Below, in pieces: positions 1 to 7,508 of a stretch of 64,000 nucleotides of DNA (positions within the stretch are counted from its first letter, which is position 1; the number at the start of each line of letters is the position of its first letter). The stretch comes from Rhizobium sp. Q54 (lineage in GTDB: Bacteria; Pseudomonadota; Alphaproteobacteria; Rhizobiales; Xanthobacteraceae). The position numbers and the translations under genes were made by a program. The notes under the pieces were generated by a model. It made no database searches. It saw nothing but the letters and a program-made list of their open reading frames with translations, and was not told where the DNA came from. Where the stretch lies: assembly GCA_945861265.1 (NCBI GenBank), contig CAMAUC010000001.1, positions 1 through 64,000 on the forward strand. The letters run 5' to 3'.

Positions 1-1
1 G

Positions 2-730
2 CCGATCTCGCTGCTGCGCTGTCCCGAAGGCGCCGCCGGGCAATGCTTCTTTCAGAAGCACGCGGCCGCCGGCATCGCCACCGACCATCTGCATCTGGTA
101 CCGGAAAAGGGCGACAAGATCATTACCATCGACGAACTCGACGGCTTGAATTCGCTCGTACAAGCCGGCGTTCTGGAGGTTCACACCCGTGGCACCACCG
201 CCGACGATTGCGACAATGCCGACCGGCTGGTGATAGACCTTGATCCCGGACCCGGCACCGGCTGGAAAGATGTGGTAGCCGCCGCCCGCGACGTCCGTGC
301 CCGGCTGGACGCGCTCAAACTCAAGAGCTTTCTCAAGACATCGGGTGGCAAAGGTTTGCACGTCGTCCTGCCGATTGTGCCGACGCCTTGGGACGAAGCC
401 AAAGCCTTTACGCAAGGCTTGGCCGGCGCCATGGCGGCCGACGACCCGGATCGCTATGTCGCCACCGCAACAAAAAGCAAACGCAACAAGCGCATCTTTA
501 TCGACTATCTGCGCAACAGCCATGACGCGACCGCGGTGGCTCCTTATTCCACCCGCGCGCGGCCGGGCGCACCGGTCTCGGTGCCGATCGAATGGTCCGA
601 GCTCGGCTCGCTCAAGAGCGCCAGCCAGTACACCGTTCTCAACCTGGCAGCTCGACTTAAACGGCTGCGCAAAGACCCGTGGGCAACGATCGGCCGCTAC
701 AAGCAGCGCCTGCCGCGCTTGCAGAAATAA
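2..730 (+). CDS. ligD: DNA ligase D, C-terminal polymerase domain (5' truncated)
   Basis: This is the last 242 codons of LigD, the ligase/polymerase of bacterial non-homologous end joining. The frame is open from base 2, so the gene begins before the window. What is visible is the archaeo-eukaryotic primase-like polymerase domain: RCPEG...CFFQKH near the start, then IDLDPG with the metal-binding Asp pair, SGGKGLHVV, KRNKRIFIDYLRN, and the closing APYSTRARPGAP segment typical of the family. In this family the polymerase domain fills gaps at broken ends, and Ku is the usual partner. The ligase and phosphoesterase parts and any ku gene would lie outside the window, so domain order cannot be checked. 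Confidence 0.93.
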   Translation, partial: PISLLRCPEGAAGQCFFQKHAAAGIATDHLHLVPEKGDKIITIDELDGLNSLVQAGVLEVHTRGTTADDCDNADRLVIDLDPGPGTGWKDVVAAARDVRARLDALKLKSFLKTSGGKGLHVVLPIVPTPWDEAKAFTQGLAGAMAADDPDRYVATATKSKRNKRIFIDYLRNSHDATAVAPYSTRARPGAPVSVPIEWSELGSLKSASQYTVLNLAARLKRLRKDPWATIGRYKQRLPRLQK

Positions 731-807
731 GCTGCCATCCAATCCCGCCGAAGGAACCCGGTAGATCACGGCGCGTTAGATCGCGACATTCTATAGCGGG
801 GAACACG

Positions 808-1311
808 ATGACCAACGGCACGACAAAAAGCACCAATGGTCACACAGCGTCCAGGAACGGCAAGAAGCCGATAGCAATCGCCTTCGCGTCATTTGCCCAA
901 AAGACCGCGTCCTGGACCGGCCACCCGGTCGCCTTTCTGCTCGCCGTTGCCGTGATCGTGGTCTGGGTCGTGACCGGACCGATTTTCAAATACAGCGACA
1001 CCTGGCAACTCGTCATCAATACCGGCACCACCATCATCACCTTCCTGATGGTGTTTCTGATTCAGAACACGCAAAACCGCGATATGCTTTCGATGCAGCT
1101 GAAATTGTCCGAACTGGTGCTGGCGATGCACGGCGCCAAGAACAAATTTGCCGCCGTCGAGGACCTGACCGACGCCGAACTCGAGGAACTGCACGAGGAT
1201 TGCCGGGCGCGCGCCGAACTGACCTTGGATCACCTCGAGCGCCGGGGCAAAACCGCGAAGCGGTCGGCCGCTGCCACCGCCAAGGCGAACCGCCGCACCG
1301 CGAAAACCTGA
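808..1311 (+). CDS. Low-affinity iron permease family membrane protein
   Basis: A 167-residue inner-membrane protein. Two strong membrane segments are visible, [17 protein letters not shown] at about residues 41-57 and a second around the [17 protein letters not shown] stretch, followed by the conserved QNTQNRD segment and a charged helical tail. This arrangement matches the low-affinity iron permease family (PF04120), whose bacterial members are short and mostly uncharacterised, so iron transport is a family label rather than a demonstrated role. I start at the ATG at 808; the frame is open upstream but has no ribosome-binding site there. The Lys/Arg/Ala-rich C-terminus is probably cytoplasmic. 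Confidence 0.8.
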   Translation: MTNGTTKSTNGHTASRNGKKPIAIAFASFAQKTASWTGHPVAFLLAVAVIVVWVVTGPIFKYSDTWQLVINTGTTIITFLMVFLIQNTQNRDMLSMQLKLSELVLAMHGAKNKFAAVEDLTDAELEELHEDCRARAELTLDHLERRGKTAKRSAAATAKANRRTAKT

Positions 1312-1361
1312 TCGCGACGGCGCGCGTCGCTGCCTCCAACTTCACGGATACACGACGAAAA

Positions 1362-1396
1362 GAAAAGCCCACCCGGTCCCGGCCGGCTTTTCGTTA
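1362..1396 (+). terminator. Rho-independent terminator after the iron-permease gene
   Basis: GAAAAGCC at 1362-1369 pairs with GGCTTTTC at 1385-1392, with an additional CCGG/CCGG inner stem. A short T-containing stretch follows. Confidence 0.5.
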
Positions 1397-1459
1397 TTTG
1401 GCCACATGGTTGATTTAGCGCCCGGCGCGGGCGAAAGTAGATCAACGGAGATGGCAAAC

Positions 1460-1855
1460 ATGCGTGATTCCTGGCCACGCGGCGCCACAGGACGGTTAAG
1501 CGGCATCGTTTTGGTGGCCGCCGGTTTGGCGTTTGTTGGCGGGCCGGGACCTGCTAGTGCCCAAAGCGCCCACACCTTCTCCGGCCTCGCCTCCTATTAC
1601 GACAAGGACTATGCCGGCAAAACCGCGGCCGGTGACCGCTATGACGGCACCAAGTTCACCGCCGCGCACCGGACCCTGCCCTTCGGCACCCGCGTCGTCG
1701 TCACCGACAAGCGTACCAACCGATCTGTTACCGTTACGATCAACGACCGCGGCCCTTTTATCAAAGGCCGCGTCATCGACCTGTCTTACGCCGCTGCCAC
1801 CGCGCTTCGCATGCAAAATCGCGGTGTGATCGAGGTGACCGCCGCCGTCGAATGA
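1460..1855 (+). CDS. Septal ring lytic transglycosylase RlpA family protein (short form)
   Basis: A 131-residue exported protein. After a signal peptide ending around ASA-Q comes a single double-psi beta-barrel domain with the RlpA signatures [27 protein letters not shown], and [16 protein letters not shown]. RlpA proteins cleave or bind naked glycan strands of peptidoglycan in the periplasm. Compared with E. coli RlpA this protein lacks a SPOR domain and is less than half the length. I prefer the ATG at 1460 because GGAG at 1447-1450 is then nine bases upstream; an in-frame ATG at 1451 sits directly against that site. Confidence 0.88.
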   Translation: MRDSWPRGATGRLSGIVLVAAGLAFVGGPGPASAQSAHTFSGLASYYDKDYAGKTAAGDRYDGTKFTAAHRTLPFGTRVVVTDKRTNRSVTVTINDRGPFIKGRVIDLSYAAATALRMQNRGVIEVTAAVE

Positions 1856-2018
1856 CGGGCACGACGCGCCGGCGCATGAATTCGGGTGAGGAAAACAGCG
1901 TCGCTTCGTTTACGATGCGGTTTTCCCGATTATACTCATCCCGTTTCCGCCATGCGCGAAGGCGCATCCGCGTCTCGCCCTCCTCGCCCGTATAATCGGC
2001 GTCTGCAAAGGATTCCCC

Positions 2019-2606
2019 ATGCCCGCCAAGCGCCCTGCGCCTCGCCTCGCCATTCCCGGTGAGGATCAACTGACCGGCGCCCAACGCGAGCTGATGGAGA
2101 AGATCCGTTCCGGCCCACGCGGCAAGTCGGTCACGCCGCGCGGGCCGTTCGCGGTCTGGCTGAATGCGCCCGAATTCGGTCAATTGGCGCAGGCGCTGGG
2201 CGGCCATTGCCGGTACAAGACCGGCGTCCCGGCCCGGTTGTCCGAAATCGCCATTTTGTGCACGGCGCGGCTTTGGAAGGCGCAATACGAATGGTTCGCG
2301 CACGAACCGCCGGCCTTGGCGGCCGGCGTCAAACCGAAAACCATTCAGGATCTGCGCGCCGGTCGCGTGCCGAAGTCGGCCGCCAAGGACGAACGGGCGA
2401 TCTATGACTTCATCCAGGAAATCTACAAAAAGCGCCGCGTCAGCGACCGCACCTTCAAGCGGGTGCAAGGAATTCTCGGCGATGCCGCGACCGTCGAACT
2501 GGTCGGCATCCTTGGTTATTACGTCATGATCTCGATGACCCTCAACGTCTTCCAGATGCTGCCGCCGGCGGAGGCCAAACTGGCTTTCACCGAGCCGAAA
2601 GCATGA
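2019..2606 (+). CDS. Carboxymuconolactone decarboxylase family protein
   Basis: A 195-residue soluble protein of the AhpD/CMD-like helical fold. The middle carries the family segment RLSEIAILCTARLWKAQYEW followed by FAHE and AGV, and a C-terminal helix GILGYYVMISMTLNVF. The CxxC/CxxH redox motif of AhpD is absent, so this belongs to the non-AhpD branch related to 4-carboxymuconolactone decarboxylase. No protocatechuate genes are adjacent, so a role in that pathway is not supported by context. The gene stands alone between the RlpA-like gene and a small secreted protein. Confidence 0.82.
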   Translation: MPAKRPAPRLAIPGEDQLTGAQRELMEKIRSGPRGKSVTPRGPFAVWLNAPEFGQLAQALGGHCRYKTGVPARLSEIAILCTARLWKAQYEWFAHEPPALAAGVKPKTIQDLRAGRVPKSAAKDERAIYDFIQEIYKKRRVSDRTFKRVQGILGDAATVELVGILGYYVMISMTLNVFQMLPPAEAKLAFTEPKA

Positions 2607-2730
2607 TGGCAATCGCGGCCGTTTAACGCTGAACAAATGTTCAGGTTGAGGCGATAATCCGGCGGCCCTCGTGAAACCAAAGTTCCTGTGCCGCGTTTAC
2701 CCCAGCAACGGAACAACCGAGGAGCTGGAA

Positions 2731-2961
2731 ATGAAATTTGCAATCATGGGTGCCGTGCTGGCCGCGACTGTTATGAGTGCGCTGCCGGCATCCGCCGAAG
2801 TAGTCATCCGCGCGGGCGAAGGTGGCGTCGCCGTCGGCGCGCGCCACAACGATGCGCGGCATAATAACTGGCGTCGTCATCGCGCGGAATGCCGCACCGT
2901 CCGCACGCGCACCGTCACGCCGAGTGGCCGCGTCATCATCAAGACCCGCCGCAGCTGCTAA
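2731..2961 (+). CDS. Small basic secreted protein, unknown function
   Basis: A 76-residue protein. The ATG at 2731 is preceded by GAGGAG and opens a clear signal peptide (MKFAIMGAVLAATVMSALP with cleavage after ASA). The mature part of about 50 residues is rich in Arg and His (RHNDARHNNWRRHR) and has two Cys, one near the C-terminus. I do not recognise a named family. The strong terminator immediately downstream supports a real, separately transcribed gene. The frame can be read from a GTG at 2671 but that would bury the signal peptide. Confidence 0.65.
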   Translation: MKFAIMGAVLAATVMSALPASAEVVIRAGEGGVAVGARHNDARHNNWRRHRAECRTVRTRTVTPSGRVIIKTRRSC

Positions 2962-2985
2962 CGGCGCATCGTCGAAGCATAAACG

Positions 2986-3018
2986 AAAAGTCCCGGCGCC
3001 GGTGGCGTCGGGACTTTT
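2986..3018. terminator. Bidirectional Rho-independent terminator
   Basis: AAAAGTCCCG at 2986-2995 pairs perfectly with CGGGACTTTT at 3009-3018 around a GC-rich loop. The A-run on one side and T-run on the other suit both the rightward small secreted protein and the converging pcuC gene. Confidence 0.85.
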
Positions 3019-3048
3019 GAGCATCGACTTCTAGTTTCTGACTTTGTC

Positions 3049-3132
3049 GCGTTTTCTTCACGCGAACCGGCCGTCGCCGGCCGAAGCCGGCTATGGCCGG
3101 CGAAGGCCGGTGCCCATTTCGTGCGAAAACGC
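3049..3132. repeat. Palindromic intergenic repeat, family B copy 1 (expanded)
   Basis: Outer arms GCGTTTTCTTCACGCGAACC and GTGCGAAAACGC match the second copy at 51757-51800. Between them this copy carries about four 10-base quasi-repeats, each ending in GCCGG (3071-3110), absent from copy 2. The element ends one base short of the pcuC stop codon. Confidence 0.8.
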
Positions 3133-3133
3133 T

Positions 3134-3640
3134 TTAATGCTTCATGTTCATTCCCGGCATCGAGTGGCCGCTGGCCGGCGCCGGGCTTTGCGCGCCGAGC
3201 CCTTCGATGGCGAATTCGACCTCGACCTTGCCGGCCTTTTCGAACTGCAAGGTCGCCTTCAAATTCTGGCCCTGAACCAGGGGCTGCTTTAACCCCATGA
3301 ACATGACGTGATAACTGCCGGGTTTGAATTCGATCGATTCGCCCGGCTTGATTTCGATGCCGTTGGCCAATTCGCGCATCTTCATCACGCCATTGTCCAT
3401 GCTCATCTCATGAACTTCGAAGCGGGCGGCGATATCGGCCACGCCGCCGATCAGCCGATCGGGCGCGCTGCCCGTATTGGTAATCGTCATATATCCGCCG
3501 CCGACCGCCGCGCCTTTCGGCGTGGCGCGGGTCCATGGCGCCGAGATTTTCAGCGCACCAATTGTAACGTCGCCGGCCAGCGCCGGCATTGCCGACAAAG
3601 CGGCGCAGACAGCGACGGCAATCAAGGAAACACGGGTCAT
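3134..3640 (-). CDS. pcuC: Copper chaperone PCu(A)C
   Basis: A 168-residue periplasmic protein with a signal peptide (cleavage near ALA-G at residue 23). It belongs to the PCu(A)C/DUF461 family, which delivers Cu(I) to the CuA and CuB sites of cytochrome oxidase. The copper ligands of the family are present: His77, Met88, His111 and Met113. The C-terminus has an extra Met/His tail (HSMPGMNMKH), as in several family members, which may hold a second copper. It lies 92 bases downstream of a Cys-rich DUF2946-like gene on the same strand, a combination seen in copper loci. Confidence 0.92.
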   Translation of the reverse strand: MTRVSLIAVAVCAALSAMPALAGDVTIGALKISAPWTRATPKGAAVGGGYMTITNTGSAPDRLIGGVADIAARFEVHEMSMDNGVMKMRELANGIEIKPGESIEFKPGSYHVMFMGLKQPLVQGQNLKATLQFEKAGKVEVEFAIEGLGAQSPAPASGHSMPGMNMKH

Positions 3641-3732
3641 AAAAGTCGCTCCGGACAGCGCAGGTGTGCCGCTGGTTCGCGCGCACAGCCTGGCGATTGG
3701 TAAGGGATTAAAGCGGACGCCAAAGCACGCTG

Positions 3733-4086
3733 TCAGCCGAGCGGCGGCGCGCGCGGAATCTGCGGGTGCCGGGTTGCCGCTTGCGGCACTGCTTCAAGGT
3801 CGAACGCAGGCGTCAGACGCCATGCATATTTCGGGTCGTAGTTCGCCGCGCCCGGCGCCGCTTCGGATACACCTTGCGCACAGCACTGCGTGCCGCAACC
3901 GGCGGCGCAGGGACAGCCTGTGTCGTTGCTGGCCGGCCCATGCGTATCGGCGCTCGATGAAAGGCACGGGCCCTCGCCCGGCAACCCGCCGGCCGCGACC
4001 GCCAGCGGCAGCAGCAATGCCTGCAGCACGACCACATAGACGGCGGCCAGCGAAAATAAACGGCGATACGGGGAAGATCGATTCAT
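3733..4086 (-). CDS. Cys-rich DUF2946-like protein of a copper locus
   Basis: A 117-residue protein with an N-terminal hydrophobic segment (about residues 10-32) that can act as a signal or anchor. It is followed by a cluster of Cys (GCPCAAGCGTQCC at about 57-69) and a Pro-rich tail. Its size, Cys cluster and position upstream of pcuC fit the DUF2946 family, small proteins often encoded beside copper transport genes. Function is not established; copper binding by the Cys cluster is inference. The start at 4086 is the only ATG before the hydrophobic segment. Confidence 0.6.
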   Translation of the reverse strand: MNRSSPYRRLFSLAAVYVVVLQALLLPLAVAAGGLPGEGPCLSSSADTHGPASNDTGCPCAAGCGTQCCAQGVSEAAPGAANYDPKYAWRLTPAFDLEAVPQAATRHPQIPRAPPLG

Positions 4087-4134
4087 CGTGGCAAGTTTAT
4101 GCCGTCCGCGGACCAGCGTCCACCCGGGGGCCGG

Positions 4135-5862
4135 TCAGGCCGATGCCGGGTAGAGCTTGATCAGTTTGTTCTGCTCGAACAGGCTGGAGACGAACTTGCC
4201 GACTTTGGTCGGATGGAAGCCGCGCGCGCGATTGCGATTGCCGATCTGGAACAACAAGTGCTGCTGCGCCGCCAGGCGGCGGTAGCATTCGCGCACGCCA
4301 AGATGCGGGTCCCAGCAATCGATCGACTCACCGCCAATGCCGTTGATTTCGACGATGGCGAAATCCTCGCCCCGCATCAGAGCGTCGATCGTATTGAAGC
4401 GCAGGTCGAAACGCCCGTAGTGGAATTCCGTCATGCTGCGGCCGATGGCGTCGAAGCGGGCTTCAAGCGCGGGCGTGATGTGGCGGCGGGCGTCGCGATA
4501 CAACGCTCCGGCGCGCTGGTTGCCGATCAGCGCGATGCGCACGACTTCACCGCGCTCCGGCACCCGGTCGAGATCGATTGCACTGACGCCGCGATGGGTC
4601 GGGTCGACGCCCAGATGCAGCGCCGACTTCCATTGCGCACGGGCATCGGCGTTGATGAGGTCGCGCACCGTCAGGCTGCCATTGCCGACGACATGCGGGA
4701 AATAGCGCAACGTCAGCGATACAATGCGTCCCTTCGCCTCGCCCGGCAGGCGCGCATAGAGCACGGCAGCCTCGGCCGGATAAGGCACATAACGCTGCAG
4801 AACCACCGTATGGGCTTCGGGGAAATTGCCGATGTAGCAGGCCAGCCCGGCGCGATCGTCGATGCGCCGCACGCCATGACCATGCCAGCCGATGTCGGGC
4901 TTGGCGATCAACGGAAAATCAAGTCCTCTATCGGCCAGCGCGCGTTCGGCGCGCGCGATGTCGGCCACCGGATCTTGCGCACCGGGGGTCCGGTTGACCA
5001 AAACAAAGTCGGCAATCCATTTGCGCTCTTCCGGCGCGACGTCCTGGAAATACGAGCTCTTGGTTTCGCCCCACATGCCGCCGGTAAAGATCGTCGGATT
5101 GGCCGCGGTCGGCAAGGTCAAAGAGCGATGCTTGAGACCGAGCCTGATCCAGTTGAGCACCAGCGGCAGATAGAACAGCGCCGGCGGAATTCGCTCGGCC
5201 ATGGCGACTTTGCGGTCGGCCCGCGACAATGGCGGCATGCCAAAGCTGTTGTTGGGCAGCGTCGCGTCCTGTTCAATTTCCAGTTCAATCGGGTCGCGGA
5301 ATGCGAAAATACGCTTGCGGGCGAAGCTGGTCGCGCCGATGGCGGCAAACAGCAATGGCCACGCCCACAATCCAATGCGTTCGTCGAGTGCATCCCCGAA
5401 CACGATCACCAGATACAGCATCAGCGGCAGATAAAACGCCGACACGATAAAGCTGGCGGCGGCAAAGCGCCAAAGCGATACGCGCGCCCAGCCGCAGGCG
5501 ATGAAGGCGACGAATACGATTCCCGGAACCACCCGGCACAGCGCCACCAAGCCGAAGACATTGCGCTTGAGCGTTTCGCTAACGCGCCGCACCCGGTCAT
5601 CGACGGCATAGCGCGACAACCAGGGCACATAGCGGGCGGCGGCGCCGATGCCATAAAGCACAAAATCGCTTGCGACGATGCCGCCATAGATGCTCAACAC
5701 GACCAAAGTCGTCGGCATCAATTTGTTCACGATGAGGTAGCCGCCGAGGATGATCGCAAGATCCTCGTGTGCGAACGGCAGCACGACCAAAGACGTGATC
5801 TTTGTAAGGCCGGACAAATCCGCGGTCAGGATTTGCCCGAACGCCGCTATCGACTGAAACAA
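4135..5862 (-). CDS. DedA/VTT membrane domain fused to an ATP-grasp domain
   Basis: A 575-residue two-part protein. Residues 1 to about 190 form a DedA/VTT (SNARE-associated) membrane domain: HED near residue 32, several membrane helices, and the family segment CRVVPGIVFVAF with Arg110 and Pro113. DedA-like proteins act as lipid scramblases or proton-dependent transporters. Residues of about 260-560 resemble an ATP-grasp ligase: a nucleotide-binding Lys321 in LIAKPDIG, YGRFDLRF with Asp486, and VEINGIGGE with the metal-binding pair Glu505 and Asn507. The only plausible start is the TTG at 5862, six bases after GGGG; no ATG occurs before residue 49. The natural substrate is unknown. The hydrophilic linker at 190-255 makes an authentic fusion likely rather than a frame error. 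Confidence 0.82.
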   Translation of the reverse strand: MFQSIAAFGQILTADLSGLTKITSLVVLPFAHEDLAIILGGYLIVNKLMPTTLVVLSIYGGIVASDFVLYGIGAAARYVPWLSRYAVDDRVRRVSETLKRNVFGLVALCRVVPGIVFVAFIACGWARVSLWRFAAASFIVSAFYLPLMLYLVIVFGDALDERIGLWAWPLLFAAIGATSFARKRIFAFRDPIELEIEQDATLPNNSFGMPPLSRADRKVAMAERIPPALFYLPLVLNWIRLGLKHRSLTLPTAANPTIFTGGMWGETKSSYFQDVAPEERKWIADFVLVNRTPGAQDPVADIARAERALADRGLDFPLIAKPDIGWHGHGVRRIDDRAGLACYIGNFPEAHTVVLQRYVPYPAEAAVLYARLPGEAKGRIVSLTLRYFPHVVGNGSLTVRDLINADARAQWKSALHLGVDPTHRGVSAIDLDRVPERGEVVRIALIGNQRAGALYRDARRHITPALEARFDAIGRSMTEFHYGRFDLRFNTIDALMRGEDFAIVEINGIGGESIDCWDPHLGVRECYRRLAAQQHLLFQIGNRNRARGFHPTKVGKFVSSLFEQNKLIKLYPASA

Positions 5863-6193
5863 GAGCTACCCCGATCCCCCACGAAGCCTTTCCCGATGAA
5901 AGGCCGAGCCTGTCGATTTTTTTGCTTACGGCTCTGAAGGTTATTTTGGCCTAACAAGCCCTGCCCGACAAGAAACTTCAATGCCACAACGCGCAATATG
6001 CTGAATCCCTGCGCAACTCGCGAAAAATTGTTGCGCTGAGGCCACAACGCATTTCACCGCTTTTCCAGCGATAGTCGGCTCATTATCCGGATACCGAGCG
6101 GTTTCGGCAGCGTCCCGCAATGCGTGCAGCATCTGAAAGCCCAACGCCGGCAAGGGTCGAATATAGTCCCGCGCCGTGATAGGCATTCTTCGC
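5863..6193. other. Intergenic region, 331 bases, no confident gene
   Basis: It holds the upstream region of the VTT-ATP-grasp gene and of the small membrane protein at 6194. One leftward reading frame of 84 codons (6195-5941) exists, but it has no recognisable motif and its start overlaps the start of the rightward gene, so I do not call it. Confidence 0.5.
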
Positions 6194-6514
6194 ATGACGA
6201 GCGATCTAACACCTTCGCCGCACCGCAGCGCGCGAATCTTGAGTTTTCGACGTCGCCAGCCGGCGCCCGACCCGCCGAGCCGTAGTGGCGCAGCGCCCGG
6301 ATTGGGCCAATACGAGCGTGACGATCAACCGGACGACTACCGCCACCGGATGCTGGTCAATCTGGCGGCGTTTTTGTTTGTGCTGATGCTGGTTGGCGCT
6401 GGCTACTGGCTGGCCGACACAATGGCGCGTATGCGCAAGGATCAGGACTGCGTGCTGAGCGGGCGGCGCGGCTGCAGCCCCGTCAGCATCGAAATTCCGC
6501 GAAATCGCTGGTGA
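6194..6514 (+). CDS. Small single-pass membrane protein, unknown function
   Basis: A 106-residue protein with a Pro/Arg-rich N-terminal half, a conserved-looking YERDDQPDDYRHRM segment, one strong membrane helix (MLVNLAAFLFVLMLVGAGYW, about residues 53-72), and a short tail with two Cys (DCVLSGRRGC). From memory, similar proteins are encoded in related Rhizobiales genomes and remain uncharacterised. The start is uncertain: the ATG at 6194 is chosen, with a GTG 18 bases upstream as the alternative. It lies 225 bases upstream of the lipid A operon on the same strand, but nothing ties it functionally to that operon. Confidence 0.65.
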   Translation: MTSDLTPSPHRSARILSFRRRQPAPDPPSRSGAAPGLGQYERDDQPDDYRHRMLVNLAAFLFVLMLVGAGYWLADTMARMRKDQDCVLSGRRGCSPVSIEIPRNRW

Positions 6515-6599
6515 GCCCGACCGGACGGCCATCACCGCGGACATTGCGGGGGCTAAGTCCCGGAAATTGACCGCTTTAGCCTTAAAACCGGTGCCGCCA

Positions 6600-6628
6600 T
6601 TGAACTTGACCCTCTGCTTCGCTATACG
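6600..6628 (+). promoter_or_regulatory. Possible sigma-70 promoter of the acpXL operon
   Basis: TTGAAC at 6600-6605 and TATACG at 6623-6628 are separated by 17 bases, about 110 bases upstream of the acpXL start. The match is moderate and untested. Confidence 0.35.
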
Positions 6629-6739
6629 AGCGAACGACGGTTAGCCGGTAAAAATGCCGGGCCGGGGCTGATCCGCTTGGGCGTTGGGCCCCGCACCTTG
6701 GGCAATTGTCAGAACACAAATTAAATCAGAGAGTTATCG

Positions 6740-7021
6740 ATGTCCTCCACGTTCGAAACGATCGCCAATATTATCGCCGAAACGTGCGATATTCCGCGGG
6801 ATTCCATTACGGCCGAAAGCCACGCTATTAACGACCTCGGCATCGATAGCCTGGATTTCCTCGATATCGCCTTCGCCATCGACAAGGCCTTCGGCATCAA
6901 GCTGCCGCTTGAGCAATGGACGCAGGAAGTCAGCGACGGCAAGGCCACCACCGACCAGTATTTCGTGCTCAAGAACCTCAGCGCCCGCATCGACGAACTC
7001 GTCGCTGCCAAGGGAGCCTAA
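6740..7021 (+). CDS. acpXL: Acyl carrier protein AcpXL for very-long-chain lipid A acyl chains
   Basis: A 93-residue specialised acyl carrier protein. The phosphopantetheine attachment site is Ser37 in [12 protein letters not shown], and the C-terminal stretch PLEQWTQEV and EYFVLKNL-like sequence ([13 protein letters not shown]) is diagnostic of AcpXL rather than of the housekeeping AcpP. AcpXL carries the growing 27-hydroxyoctacosanoate-type chain that LpxXL then transfers to lipid A in Rhizobiales. It is the first gene of a six-gene rightward operon; the next gene starts 13 bases after its stop. Confidence 0.96.
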   Translation: MSSTFETIANIIAETCDIPRDSITAESHAINDLGIDSLDFLDIAFAIDKAFGIKLPLEQWTQEVSDGKATTDQYFVLKNLSARIDELVAAKGA

Positions 7022-7034
7022 TTCACGGCACCGC

Positions 7035-7508
7035 ATGCGACTCGAGTATTTTCAACTCATCGATCGCATCGTCGAGCTCAATCTCGCGGATCGCAAGATC
7101 ACCTGTGAGGCGACGGTTCCAACGGCGAGTACAATCTTCGAAGGCCATTTTCCCGGCTATCCGTTGATGCCGGGGGTACTGCTGGTGGAAGCGATGGCGC
7201 AGACGTCGGGCTGGCTCGTTGTCGCCGTCAACAGATTCGAGCGCATGCCGTTCCTCGCTTCGATCAAGGACGCCAAATTACGCACCTTCGTGCTTCCCGG
7301 CCAGGTTCTGTCGGTGACATCGCATCTGGCGCACGAAGGCTCAGGCTATGCTGTGCTCAACGCCAGGATCAGTTTCGACGGCAAGGCCGTTGCCGACGCC
7401 ACCCTCACCTTGCGGGTGCTTGATTTTCCCAATGCCGAGATGGCGGAGCAAATGCGCAAGCAGGCCGACACTATTGGACTGAAGATCGAGGCGCGCGCCG
7501 ATGGCTGA
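7035..7508 (+). CDS. fabZXL: 3-hydroxyacyl-ACP dehydratase of the very-long-chain lipid A pathway
   Basis: A 157-residue FabZ-like hot-dog-fold dehydratase. The catalytic segment GHFPGYPLMPGVLLVEAMAQ contains His38 and Glu52. It removes water from beta-hydroxyacyl-AcpXL during chain elongation. The ATG at 7035 follows acpXL closely; the frame stays open further upstream only because it overlaps acpXL. Its stop overlaps the start of the next gene by eight bases, indicating translational coupling. Confidence 0.93.
   Translation: MRLEYFQLIDRIVELNLADRKITCEATVPTASTIFEGHFPGYPLMPGVLLVEAMAQTSGWLVVAVNRFERMPFLASIKDAKLRTFVLPGQVLSVTSHLAHEGSGYAVLNARISFDGKAVADATLTLRVLDFPNAEMAEQMRKQADTIGLKIEARADG

Noticed and set aside
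4099-5937. Long rightward reading frame of 612 codons opposite the VTT-ATP-grasp gene
   Set aside because: It is antisense to a gene with clear membrane and ATP-grasp motifs. Its own translation is Arg/Gln/His-rich without motifs, typical of an antisense frame in high-GC DNA.
5941-6195. Leftward frame of 84 codons in the 5863-6193 interval
   Set aside because: No motif, no ribosome-binding site, and its start collides with the start of the membrane protein at 6194.
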